From: Micractinium sp. NFX-FRZ
Lineage: Eukaryota; Chlorophyta; Trebouxiophyceae; Chlorellales; Chlorellaceae
Reading direction: 5' to 3'
Length of the DNA: 64,000 nucleotides
Assembly: GCA_029339195.1 (NCBI GenBank)
Contig: JAPTJF010000050.1
Location: 158,371 to 222,370, forward strand
Shown here piece by piece: positions 36,068-47,359 of this stretch. The notes below the pieces were generated by a model. It had not been told where the DNA came from. It saw nothing but the letters and a program-made list of their open reading frames with translations, and did not search any database. Each line of letters opens with the position of its first letter. Position 1 is the first letter of the stretch. A program made the translations under genes and the position numbers.

Positions 36068-37022
36068 ATGAGTACCGAGTTCGTGGGAAAGGCAAGTCGC
36101 ATTTGGCAATGCGCTGTGCAGGGTGCTAGGTGTCTCCAGCGCCGTGCTGCCAGCCGCTCGGGAAGCCCCTTGCAGCCCCTGTCGCTCGAATGCAATGGTG
36201 GTGCGATGTGCCTTGCTGGCGGTAGAGCGGTCGGTGCTTTGCTGCCTGCTCGCCACTTGTGCCGCTGCCGCCTGCTGCCTGCCGCCTGCTGCCTGCTGCT
36301 GCAACTCCTCTCCCACGTGCTGTGCGCGGCTGCAGGTCATTTCCAACCGCATGCAGAAGTCAGTGCTAGTAGCAGTGGACCGGCTAGTGAAGCACAAGAA
36401 GTATGACCGCATCGTCAAGCGCACCACCAAGCTTATGGTGGGTGGGGGCAGGCGGGTGCTGGTGTGACTTCAAGTGCTCGGGTGGTGTGCGAGGGTATGG
36501 GGTGAGGGTGCAAGTTGAGCGGAGGGCGCAAGCGTGCAGCTGTGCGTGGCAGGCGTGCTGTTGCACCGGTGCACGGCAGCTGTGTGGGCAGGAGCAGCAG
36601 CAGCTCGCCAGGCAGCCGGCAGAGTGGGGGCAGTCGAGGGTGGGCGGAGCTTGTGGGAGCGTGCTGCAGCATGCCAAGTGTGTGCATGGGAGTGTGGTGG
36701 GGAAGGAAGGCTCACATGCCAGGTGCCTCACTATCGTCCACCACCCGCCCTCCCCCACCTGCCCCCGCAGGCGCACGACGAGCAGAACGAGTGCAACGTC
36801 GGCGACACGGTGCGCGTGCACATCAGCCGGCCGCTGAGCAAGCGCAAGAGCTGGATGGTGACGCAGATCCTGCACAGGGCCAAGATGTTCAATGCAGAGG
36901 ACGCAGCCCAGGCAGCAGCAGCAGACGCGGCAGCGCACCACGTGGGCGGCAGCGCCGGCATGGGAGCGCCCAGCTTTGCGGCGTCCGCGCTCACAGGCAG
37001 CGGCAGCTCGGCGGGGCAGTAG
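36068..37022 (+). CDS. RPS17: Ribosomal protein uS17, mitochondrial type
   Basis: Bacterial-type small-subunit protein S17, an OB-fold rRNA-binding protein. Exons: 36068-36091, 36336-36437, 36771-37022, totalling 378 nt (125 aa). The join FVGK + [18 protein letters not shown] recreates the conserved family start, followed by [28 protein letters not shown] and [15 protein letters not shown]. The pattern ([17 protein letters not shown]) is closer to plant mitochondrial S17 than to the plastid protein, and there is no transit peptide. The C-terminus carries an unusual 40-residue Ala/Gly/Ser-rich extension after AKMFNAED. The first intron begins GC (AAG|GCAAGT), the classic GC-AG consensus; no GT donor nearby preserves the alignment. 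Confidence 0.85.
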
Positions 37023-37296
37023 CTCGCCACCGCCTCTGGGTGCCCACCCCCCCTTGTCCCGCTGCGTTCTGCTGCTCTCCCTGTCCCTGCTCGCCCCGCT
37101 CCCTGCTCCCGCTGCCTTGCTCCGATTCTTCTATCCATCGCCGTCAATTGACCCTCTGCTGCGCAACATTGACCCAAATTTCCCAGCTTGAGCAGGCAAA
37201 GGCAGGGGCGTGGCAGCTGGCTGCCAGCGCGCGACCCGGCAGCAGGCAGCGGGGCGGGCTGTTGGACAGCGGCGGGTGATACCTCACTAGCTGGCA

Positions 37297-37301
37297 TTAC
37301 A
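37297..37301 (-). terminator. Candidate TGTAA polyadenylation signal for Mn-type SOD
   Basis: TTACA on the plus strand reads TGTAA on the minus strand, about 238 nt after the SOD stop codon. This is a chance-prone short motif, reported because position and strand fit. Confidence 0.3.
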
Positions 37302-37538
37302 ATCATCTGCATATGTTGTGTGCGTCCAGCAAGTGCATGAATTGGGGTGCTCATCTGCATCAGCTGCCGAAATGGGAGGGCTGCCGGCATGCAGCCTGCC
37401 CAACCCAGTGCCGCGCCCACTGCGGGCCCAGCATGAGCACGCCAGCAGGTGGCCCATTCAGGCGCCGCCTGGCTGCCAGTGCCCACAAGAAGCCGTCCGG
37501 CTGGTTGAGACGTGGCGTCCTTTGGAGCTAGAGGGCGG

Positions 37539-39959
37539 TCACAGCTTGGGGGCGGCCTTGGCGTCGACGTAGTTGGAGTTGGCCTGCTCCCAGTTGACCA
37601 CGTTCCTCCAGGCCGCAATGTACTCGGGGCGCCGGTTCTGGTACTTGAGGTAGTAGGCGTGCTCCCTGGGGAGGGAGCAGGGGGCAAGGTGGCAGGATGA
37701 GGCGGTCAGGGGAGGAAGGTCGGCACCGGTGGCGCCCGGTTCACACGATCACCTGCCAGCTCGCTCGCTGCACCCAGCAGGCAAGGGGACCCGGCACACT
37801 CACCGCCTTGCCACAAAACAAATGTCGCCCACGCCTTCCAGACCAACCAGCACTGCCACGCAATGCCCACCACCAGACTAGGCAGGCGTGCAGGCGTGCG
37901 GGCGGCGGGCTCACCAGACGTCCAGCCCCAGCACGGGGGTGCCTGGGGTCTCCACCAGCTTCTCCATCAGCGGGTTGTCCTGCTGGTGAGGGAGGGAGTG
38001 TGTGTGTGTGTGGCTAACGAGGCGCTATTGTGGCAGGCATGATGGGCAGGCGGCCGCGCGTGCGTGTGCCGCCCTATTCAGCACTGGCGGCCGTCCAGCG
38101 GGTCCAGCAGGCCCCTGTCTGCTTGCCTGGTTGGGTGTGGAGGTCACCGCCAGCTTGCCCTCCCCGTCCACCACCAGCCAGGCCCACCCGCTGCCAAAGC
38201 GGGCTGGGGCAGCAAACCGGGGCAGGGGCAGGGGCGGGAGCAGGTGTGAGGCAAGGCACGGGCCGTGCTGGTGGCTTGCAGCAACGGAACTGCCTGTTTA
38301 CGAGCTTCAGGCCGCAGCAGCACGCAGCCATTCCCCATGCGCCGCTGTCCTGCTTGGCTCTCCCCGCAGCTGCAACATGCCCCACCCCGCCTTGGCCCCA
38401 CCCACAGCCGCTGCTTCCGCATCTCTCCCGCCCTCAGGGGCAGGTGTGGCACCGCCCCCACCTCGCGCCCCCCACCTGCCGCCGCCTTGTCAAACTGATC
38501 CTGCATCGCAACCACCGAGCCAAACTGCGGGTGGAGGAAGGACGGCGGGGGCGAGTGCAGGAGGCCAGGCGGCACTGCTTGGTGTCGACAGGCGGGCGGA
38601 CAGGCAGGGCGCCCCTCCTCCCCTGCCCTGGCCTTGCTGTGCTGCTGCCCCCTTTCAAGCCGAGGCATGGTGCAGCGGGTGCGGCCTCCAGCCTCCGCTT
38701 CTGCCCCACCCTCCCTCCGCCCACCTGCGCCTCAATTGCCTCCTTGAGCTCGCCGCTGGGCCCACCCGTGGACGACGGGTTGCACATGATCTGCCAGAAG
38801 AAGCTGCAGCAGTGGGGGGCCGCACAGCGCGGGCCTGCCTGTGTGCTTTCTTCCTTCCCTTGGGGTGCGTGACCATGGGTGGCACACCGGATGTGTGTGG
38901 TGGGCGGGCAACGAGGAGGCAGGCAGGCAGGCAGGCGGGCGGGTAGCTGGGCAGGTGGGCAGGGTCGGCACCATCAGCATGCCAGCTGCTCGCCAACACG
39001 CCCCGGCCCCAGTGGCCTCACCTGTGGTTCCAGTGCCCGCCGCCATTGTTGCGCACCGCGGTGGCGATGTCAGCGGGCACGGTGGGGCCGCCGACCTGCG
39101 GCATGGCACATGCACGCACAGGGGCATGGTCCTGTCATGGGGGCGCATGGGGGCGTATGCCCGGCCTGGCAACTTGCCTGCCTGTCCCGGCCAGCTCCAG
39201 ACTTGAGATGCCAGCTCAGCCTGCCTCACCAGGCCCACCCAACCCTGATCCAGACTCTCTCGTGTCCTGCGACATGCAGCCAGCCAACCCGGTCTCCGCC
39301 CCTTGCCCAGCCCTGCCCGCTCCCCTCCCACCTGGCGGTTGATGTCCTCAATGCCCAGCCCTGCAGGTCAGAACCGATGGGGTGGAGCGCAGGGATCATC
39401 AGTACCATCCAGGCATGCAAAGAGGCCAACAGGGCTTTGCAGGCACTCCTCGGCCGGCAGCGTTGCCCTCCTTATGCATGTAGCAGCACATGCCGCTGGC
39501 ACCGCCCACCTGCCAGCTCCGGGTACTTGCTGAGCGCGGCGTTCACGTTGTTGACGTAAGTCTGCGCAGAGCGGAGATGGGAGGGACGGGAGAGATGAGG
39601 CATTCCAGGACGCCACGGTCCTTGGAGGGCCCAACTGCTGACCAGGAGGCAGGCAGCCCAAGCATCGGCGTGGCATGCACAGGGTCGGAAGCAGCGTGGC
39701 ATGGCGTGCGTGCCTGGTGGTGCTTGGTGTGGTGGATGGTCATGGTCTGGGTGTCCACATACGGCTGCAGGGCAGCGGCAGGGATGGGGAAGAAATCTGA
39801 ATACAAGGGGGCTTGGTGGCAGCGGGGCGGGGCGCCGGCGGACCGAAGCAGGCGCCGCTGGGCCCGCCCCCGCTGCGGCTCCCTTGGACGGCCCCCAAGG
39901 TGCCCCAGCACCTCCAGGGCATCGTAGCCGAAGGGCAGGTCAGGCAGCGTGTGCGACAT
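37539..39959 (-). CDS. MSD1: Superoxide dismutase, manganese type
   Basis: Converts superoxide to hydrogen peroxide and oxygen. Ten exons: 39959-39912, 39764-39714, 39561-39510, 39360-39332, 39095-39022, 38803-38725, 38524-38476, 38203-38127, 37979-37915, 37665-37539, totalling 651 nt (216 aa). Metal ligands are present: the His in TIHHTKHH, the His in HWNHSFFW, and Asp and His in DVWEHAYY. The Mn form is inferred because the active-site Gln sits in STPNQDNPL, as in Mn enzymes, while the Fe-type Gln position has Gly (NNGGGHWNH). The C-terminal half ([21 protein letters not shown]) resembles cyanobacterial MnSOD. The ATG at 39959 gives [16 protein letters not shown] with no transit peptide, so location is cytosolic or needs an unseen upstream exon. 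Two introns start with GC (after 39714 and 38127). Head to head with the Fe-type gene. Confidence 0.9.
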
Positions 39960-41689
39960 GGCGCCAAGGAGGCAGCGAGCAGTGTTGGTGTGGTGGGATT
40001 TGGTGTGTGCAGCAGAGGTGGACTGAGGGGCTGGGTGGAGAGGTGAACCCGTCGTTGCCTGGTGTAAACCTTCAAATGGACAAGCCACGAGAGGGGGAGG
40101 TGAAGTGGCGCTGGTGGAAAGTCGACGCTGCTCACGCCACGTTTACTCCACCAGACCCTTGCTGATTTCCACTCTTCGTCCATCACCGACCTTGCAAGGG
40201 CAGCGGCATCCTCTTGGCAGACTCCTGCCGTCGATCACAACCTCTCCCTGCCAGAAGAGCACCCCAGTTGGGGAGCACCTCTGCTGGGCCCACAAGACTA
40301 GTTAGCACCCTATGGGGTTTGTGCTTCCAGGGGGGCCAGGCCTGCCCGGTGTCCAGAGGGTGCGGCAGCGCATGCCGCTCGACCTGGATCCCTCAGGACA
40401 CCTAGCCAGCAGCGGCGCTGCTGGGCCGGAGCCTCTGGACCGCCTGCGCCTGGCGGCTGCCTGCATGGGAAAAGTCGCGTGGCAGGGGGAGGCCAGCAGG
40501 CACAGGGCAGGAGCGAGCCTGGCGAATGAGCATGCAAGCGTGAGCGGCAGCCATTGTGATCCATCTTGTGCATAGCAGCAGTCATCAGTCATGCGAAAGT
40601 TGAGAGGTGAGCGGGGAGCGATTTCAGGCGAGAGGTGGGTGTGAGGCCTCGTGGGCCTTGAGCAGCCTCTGGCAGGCTCAGGCGGCAGGGGGCACGGCAC
40701 CTCCCGCTGGAGGGGCTGCGCCATGCAGGCGGGCCACAAGGGCGGCGGGCACCTGCCTGCCTGTGAGATCCAGGATTCGAAGACTGGACATGCGCGGCAG
40801 GCTGCCTTCCCTATCAGCATCTGTTAGCGCGAGAGAAGAGCAGGCCAGCCAGTGGGCGTCAGCGCGGTCGTTGCCGCCGGGACTGCCAAGTTGCCTGGGT
40901 GAGCAGCGCCAGCCTGGCACTGCATTGACAAGGTTGGGTGTACCGTGCATGCATCCTGAGAGGCTGGTGAAAACAGGTATACTGATCATAGGGGCAAAGG
41001 AGGATTACTTGTGGTGAGGAACCTGGAGATTGGGGGGCCTGCAGATGGGGGTGGGCTGGCGTGTGATGGCGGGCATGGGCTGGCGAGCAGAGTTTCCTGT
41101 CGGCAATCCTGCCTGGGCTGCTGCGCGCCCCCTTTTGCTGCCTCACTTGAAGACCTCCCCTGTGCACGTTCCTGCACCTCTGTTTAACATGCTCACGGTA
41201 CAAGCTCCAGCCACCACACGGTTTGCCTTCTGGGCATGAACAGCTGCCGACTGAACGCCGCAGAGGTCGGTGCGCCGGCATGCCCACAAGGGAGCTATTA
41301 ATGTCGAGCTGACTGTCCACAAAACATGCCATAATCTAAGGTTCAAAGCGGGCCGCAGATACAATGTGGTTTGTCTGGCCTCAGAGAGCAGCTGTTCACA
41401 CACGTGCTCATGGGCACAGGCGGGCAGTGGCGCCGGCTGGCACCGGTGCTGGTGGCCATTGGCATCGCTCAGATCATCGGGCGTGAGGCAACTCGGCTGC
41501 TCTACGCCTTTTTTGCGAACGATGCTTGCTTTTTTGCACCGAACGATGCACAGAATTCTGTGGGACCGGCTCAGTCAGCGGGGGCCTGCCAGCCTGGCCT
41601 TGCATGAGAACGGGCTGGCCTCTCCCGTTTCGCTCTTCCACGCCTTCGATCACCTTCAGCAGGTCACGTGAAACATAGCTTCAGCAACC
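39960..41689. promoter_or_regulatory. Region between the two divergent superoxide dismutases
   Basis: About 1.7 kb lie between the two SOD start codons. No convincing gene was found. A minus-strand frame at 40678-40989 contains an LRR-like phrase (SSLRILDLTG), but it is isolated. The stretch probably contains both promoters and 5' UTRs. The segment 41270-41680 is less GC-rich than its surroundings. Confidence 0.45.
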
Positions 41690-43786
41690 ATGCCGTTCAC
41701 ACTGCCGCCCCTACCCTACGCCTTGGTGAGCCCGCGATCAGGCGCTTGCAGGAGCTGCGACCGTCTCCGATCGGCCCGTCGGATGCGCATTGAGGCGCCG
41801 AGCGGTAGAAGCGCGGCCTCCCAGGGCTGCCGTCATCAGCCGGCACACTGCCGTCGCCGCCACTCATCCCGCCGCTGCCCCACCTGCTGCTCTGCTGTGC
41901 AGGACGCCCTGGAGAAGAAGGGGATGTCCAAGGTGGGTGTCATATGTTATGCCTGATGCTTGTGCAGCGCATGTGTGCGCTGCGCATGAACGCCGCAGCG
42001 GCAGGCCCGCGTTCCCCCTCTCCGGTAGCTCACAGCCTGCGGCGTGTTCCTCTGCCAATGCAGCAAACTCTGGAGTTCCACTACGGCAAGCACCACACCG
42101 CGTACCTGAACAACCTGAACGGCCAGATTGCGGGCAAGGAGCTGGAGGCGGCAGGCAGCGTAGAGGAGGTGATGCACACGACGTGGAACGGGGGCAAGCC
42201 CGGCCCAGAGTTCAACAATGCGGCTCAGGTGGGGCGGTGGGCCTGGGGCGGCGGGGGGCCTTAGGGACGGGGCACAGCATGTTGGGTGCGGGCTGGGGCT
42301 GCGCTACCCCACTCCTGCCTCTGCCCCACACTTTCAGTAACCGGTGGTGAGGCGCACCTGTTATTAAACCTCCTCTCCCACCATGCCTTCTTCTGCCCGT
42401 CTGCCCGTTCTTCTCTCCAATTCCTCAGGTGCAGCCAGAAGCCAGGCCTTCTTCTGGGACCTGCCCAGCCATCACAGCCGCTGCCGCCTCACATCCCCCT
42501 CTGCCCCCCTTCCTCCCTCCCAACCTGACCTCGCCCCCAGGTGATCAACCACACCTTCTTCTGGGAGTCCATGTCCCCCAACGGCGGCGGCAAGCCCACC
42601 GGCAAGGTGGCAGCGGCCATCGAGGCCGACCTGGGCGGCTACGACAAGTTTGTGGAGGCATTCAAGGCGGCGGGTGAGCAGGGGCAACATGCACACACGG
42701 GAGCCTTGACCCACGCTGATTCGATAGTGCATGGCTGTGCGGGTGATGAGTAATATCTGGGAAGCCTGGGCGGCTACCATCTTTTGGTGAGGCCCTGAAG
42801 GCAGCGGGAGGTAGTGTTGAACGCACCACTGCTAGAGGTGGTTGGGGTTTGAGCACTGCCTGGGCAGCCTGGGCAGCACCCTGTGGCCAAGCGCAGCTGG
42901 CCGCTGCAGGCTGACCACCGCTCCCCCTCAAGCCCTGCCCACCCGTCCCGCCTCTGCAGGCGCCACCCAGTTTGGCAGCGGGTGGGCCTGGCTGTCCGTC
43001 AACTCCTCTGGCAAGCTGGAGGTGAGCAAGACGCCCAATGCGGAGAACCCGTGGGTGCATGGAGCCACGCCCATCCTCACCATGGACGTCTGGTGAGTGA
43101 GGGGAGAGGGGGCGGGGCGCTGGGGTGGGCAGGGCAGTTGGGATGTGTGCGGGAGCGGGCAGGCTGTGTGGACAGGGTGGGATAGTGTTGACTGGCAGGA
43201 AGGGGGCGCAGCTGCCTGCCCATGCATGCGGCTGCCACAGGGCCCACTCTCCTGCCCCCGCTCGAGCGCAGGGAGCGTGCTAGTCACTGAGGCGGCCCAG
43301 CCCAACTGGCATTCCTTCCTTCCCACTGGTTTCTTACTTGTCGTGCGCAGGGAGCACGCCTACTACCTGGATGTCCAGAACCGCCGCCCCGACTTCATGA
43401 CCAAGTGAGGAGGGTTCCTGCGCGCATGCATGCAACATCTATACTTGCCTGGGCGGGCGTTGTCGACTTCTAAATGCCATCTGCCTGCCTTTCCGCATGT
43501 CGGTCCCCTGCTGCCTTGCTGCCCGTGCTCTCTCAGCCCGAGCTCCTGCTGCCCCTCATGCCCCTCCCCCGTTGCACACCCTCCGCATCCAATGCCTGCC
43601 CCGTCCCCTCCCCCAGCTGTCCATCTGCCCTCAAAGATTGGGAGCCTTACCACTTGCCAGTGCTTGCGCCACCTGTAAAGGTAGTAACATGCTCATTGTT
43701 TCCCATCTGGTGTGCGCAGCTTTGTGGACAACCTGATTGATTGGGAGCGCGTGGAGCAGCGCTACGTGGCCGCTACCTCCAAGTGA
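41690..43786 (+). CDS. FSD1: Superoxide dismutase, iron type
   Basis: Exons: 41690-41725, 41903-41932, 42064-42228, 42541-42673, 42960-43092, 43351-43404, 43720-43786, totalling 618 nt (205 aa). Metal ligands: the His in LEFHYGKHH, the His in INHTFFW, and Asp and His in DVWEHAYY. The Fe form is indicated by Gln in FNNAAQVINH (the Fe-type second-sphere Gln) and by TPNAENP, where Mn enzymes carry Gln. Other landmarks: [36 protein letters not shown]. FeSODs of green algae usually sit in the plastid, but the start [12 protein letters not shown] is the mature-protein start without a transit peptide; an upstream exon was not found. All introns are GT-AG. Confidence 0.92.
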
Positions 43787-44813
43787 GCTCCGGCACACCA
43801 GCAAGGGAGCTGAGAGGCAGAGGCAGCGACGCATCAGCCAGGCATAGAGCGCCGATGGGGCCACTGTCGTAGGCAGGGCCCCTCTGTCGCCACGCCGCTC
43901 AGACCCGCACGTCGCGCACCTCTCTGATCTGTACCCTGCAGTGCGCCCGCCAGCCGCAGCGCCCTCTAAACGCGCTCTTCAAGAAGCGCCCTCTGAATGC
44001 CCACTTATTCAGCAGCATCGCACCTTTCATTCGAATGGTTTATTTATGGTATCATTAGCACCAGAGCAATGCTTTAAGCGTGAACAGAGATGGGGACAGC
44101 GCCGAAGGTGCCGTGCTCTGAAGCTGTGATGCAGCGGTGGCGAGGGGATCCTGAGCTTGTGTGCTGTGGATAAAAGTTGCGTATTGTACAATTCTCAGTA
44201 AGCCCTGTGCGAACGTGCTGCTGCATTTCAGTAATGCATTGTTACCGTCGCAGTCCGCCCCCCCTGCCCGCCCGACCGCCGGTTTGGCTGAGCCTGCACA
44301 AGTGAAGCCTGCCCCCTTGTGCTTATTACCCCAAGCTTACGACATTGAGCAGCACATCGAGCCACCACACAAAGATGCGGCAACCTGCATGATGAAGCAC
44401 GGGGTGACTGAGAAGAGGGGCGGCGGCGCTGGTAGAGCGCAGCGGCAGCAGGCAGAGGGGCGGGCGGCCAGGTCATCGCCGCTGCATGGGCACGGCACCC
44501 GCCAGCCGGCGCGATACTGGCTCGCGCGCCATCCCAACATATCGATTAGCGGTTCCGAGCGCCTCTGGCCAGCAAACACCAAACCCTCGTCATCGCGCCG
44601 CGGCTGGCGCGCTCAGCAGGACAGGGCCGTCCTGGTGCGCTCAGCAGGACAGGGATGGCGGGGCATGGGGATTGCGACGGTAGCAGCGGGGCCGCGGCGC
44701 GACAAAGCCCGACTGTAGCGCCGCCGCCTGTTGGTGCCGCCGCCCGCCATCGCCTCTGCTATGTGCTTCTACCGCAGCGCGTGCTCCTCTGCCTGCTGCC
44801 ATGACCCTACACC
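43787..44813 (+). other. Intergenic region, nothing recognised
   Basis: 3' UTR of the Fe-type SOD and the upstream region of the BTB-like gene. Around 44030-44240 the sequence is AT-richer than usual for the window. A small direct repeat (CGCTCAGCAGGACAGGG at about 44610 and 44637) lies near the right end. No gene is called. Confidence 0.45.
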
Positions 44814-47058
44814 ATGATGGCCACCTGCTGCAGACCACTGTCAGCAAGCCGCCCATCGCTGACACCCGCCCGGGGCATACAGCCCACCCGGCCACCCCGG
44901 AACCGCACCGCACCGCACGCGGCGCCAGCCGTACCCTCAGCAGGGATGGATGTGCCGCCTTACTTGCGGGGCGAGACAGATGAGTTTGTGGCCATGGCAG
45001 ACCTGGTCGTACGGGTGGCCACAGACCTGCAGCAGCACATACAGCAGCAGCCGATGTCTCCACCCATGTCGCCGCCGCCCATGACACCGTCGGTGCAGCA
45101 GCAGGGCGTGGCCACGCTGCCGGCGCACAGCCAGGTGAGCGCTGCCGCTGCTGGCGGTGTGTGGCTGTCATTGCTAGGAACCAGCGGCAGGGCCCTGCGC
45201 TCACATGTGCCTCGGCTTATGTGGGCAGCATGCCGCATGTGGCGTGCACACAAACGGGCACACCTGCCCTCTGCGCCTGTGGTCCTCCTCGGCACGCGCC
45301 AGCAACCACACGCCGCTCTCCCGTAGACTCTGACTTCACGTGTGTTATCCCATGCATGGATGGCACGCACTCACGCACCCTCACCCACACACATGTCCCC
45401 CCCGTGCAGGTGCTGGGTCGCGCCAGCACAGTGATTGCCGGCTTGCTGGCCAGCTTTGCGGGGCCGCCCAGTGGCGCCGCCTGCTCGCCCGCCCAGCCGC
45501 TGGACATCAGGCATGTGGGAGGGGCTGGGGAGGGCGGGCCGGACGGCAACCCTGCACCAGTTGGTGCGGCAAGCTGCCGGCAGGGGCGAGTGTCCGCCCT
45601 GCTCTGCGCAGGCGCACGTGGTGGTGGTGGTGCCTGTCTGGGCCAGGCAGCCTGCACAAATTCCTCGCCCTCCACCCGCCCACCCCCTCCTCCCGCCCTC
45701 CCCTCTGCAGCACCTTCTTCCAGGGCTCCAGCCTGCCCGCCGTGCTGCTCTTCCTCTGCTGCGCCTACTCACCAGAGGCGGCCTCCGCACAGCTGCAGGT
45801 GGGGTGGGCTGGGGGTGGGGCGGGGGGCGGGTGGCTGGCTGGGGCCTCTCCTTCCCACCTCTCCCCTGCACCCCTCCGTGTGTGGCGCCTGGTCTCAACC
45901 ACCGGCACACTGTTTTTCACCTGTGAACATTAGTGCTGATACGTGACAGCGTTCAACCCCTGGCCCTGGGCACTGATGCAGTCCGCCCTGGAGGGCGCCG
46001 GCCCCTCTGGCAGCAGCAACAGCAGCCCCGCGGGCAGCCACGGCGGCCGGCCCGGCCTGGACGCCATCCTGGGCATGCTGCGGCTGGCGCACCGGCTGGA
46101 CGCCACGCGCCTGCTGAACGCTGCGCTGGACTGGGCGCACGCGCGGGGGGATGTGCTGTATGGTCCCAGCCCCTCCACCTGGCTGCACCTGGCGGGGGAG
46201 CTGCAGCTGGATGAGCTGAGGGCGCGCGTGATGGCGTGGGCGGTGGGGCGCCTGGTGGTGGGCCCCATGGCGGCGGCGGTGGTGCTCCAGGTGAGGGATG
46301 GGCCGCGGGCTTGGGAGCGTACAGCACGTGAATGGCTGGCTGGGCTGGGCCGGCCTGGGCTGTGGCTGAGTGTGTGGCCTGTGTTGACTGCCTGCATGCG
46401 CTAGGCTAGGGTGTGCTGGGCTGGGAGGCACGCGGGCAGGGGCGGGGCCACGCAGGCGTCAGCTCACTCTGCACAAACATGCTTGTGTCCTCCGCACCCC
46501 CCTGCTGGTGTCCTGCCACAACCTTAAACCGCATCCCATCCACCCACCCCGCAGAAGCTGGACCTGCCCGCCCTGCCGCCCGACACCGGGGCCATGCTGC
46601 TCGACGCTCTGGCAGCGGCGGCACGCCCCGGCAGCCGCCTGCCCAGCGCCACCGATTTCCTGCGCTGGCAGGGGCCCGGCAGCCTGTGCCAGTCCGCAGC
46701 GGTGCGTGCGGCAGCAGAAGAGGCGGCGGCAGCGGCAGCCGTAGCAGAGATGCAGTTTGCTGACGAATTTGAGGCGCAGCACGAGCAGGCGGCAGAGGAT
46801 TGGGAGGCGGGATTTGATGATGCGGAGCAGTGGGGGGATGAGTTTGAGGCGGAGCAGCAGGAGCAGCAGCAGCAGCCGCAAATGGCGGGCCCAGCGATAG
46901 CGCAGGTTGCGGCAGATGCTGCGTGGCAGGCTGCGCTGCAGGGCGGGCTCCCGCCGCCGCCGCCACCGCCGCCGCCACCGCCGGGCGGGCCCGCTGGCCC
47001 AGTGCCGCCGCTGCCAGAGGGCGATGCCTGGGCAAACGAGTTCCATGCACCTCCCTGA
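44814..47058 (+). CDS. BTB-like protein with C-terminal WxxxF motifs
   Basis: Exons: 44814-45134, 45410-45510, 45711-45798, 45982-46290, 46555-47058, totalling 1323 nt (440 aa). After an Arg/Pro-rich leader, DLVVRVATDLQQ, LPAHSQVLGRASTVIAGLLAS, LPAVLLFLCCAYSP and LDAILGMLRLAHRLDATRLL follow the order of a BTB/POZ fold with a BACK-like helical region (WLHLAGELQLDELRARVMAW), a type common in Chlorella-group algae. Such proteins often act as CUL3 adaptors, but this one is divergent. The C-terminal 130 residues are acidic and Gln/Ala-rich and carry WEAGF, WGDEF and the near-terminal WANEF. These match the WxxxF/Y PEX14-binding motif of peroxisomal receptor PEX5. A proline run (PPPPPPPPPPP) precedes the last motif. 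The intron after 45510 begins with GC. The first ATG is at 44814; 44946 (MDVPPYL) is an alternative. Confidence 0.62.
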
Positions 47059-47359
47059 TTGTTCACACTCTGTAAGATAGATCATCTCAATTTCTGGGGT
47101 CAGGCACAAGCAAAGAGGAAAGAGCTGGGGTCCCTATGGACAGGGATAGCTCCCCTCTTCCTAGCCAGCCAAGCACAGCGCGTCTCTGGTGAGATGCTGC
47201 TTCCCCTGCTCCACAGCTCTGCGTATGTCTGCCTTTGCCTGAACTTTACATGCATCATCTCATTTGTGCAGACCGCTTGCAACTGAGCCATACAAGAAAA
47301 GTGTTGGAGTCGATTAGTGCTGCAGCCTGAGCCTGCCGCACCGCATCTGCGGCCCCAGC
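47059..47359. other. Convergent 3' region between BTB-like and SANT genes
   Basis: 300 bp between two stop codons on opposite strands. A TGTAA at 47071 lies 13 nt after the BTB stop, probably too near to be its signal. Nothing else is recognised. Confidence 0.4.

Noticed and set aside
40678..40989. LRR-like phrase SSLRILDLTG on the minus strand between the SOD genes
   Set aside because: A single short phrase without flanking repeats or splice-linked exons; probably coincidence.
41371..41607. Hydrophobic 78-codon frame upstream of the Fe-type SOD, considered as a transit-peptide exon
   Set aside because: It begins at TTG, is not joined to the SOD in phase by good splice sites, and does not resemble a transit peptide.
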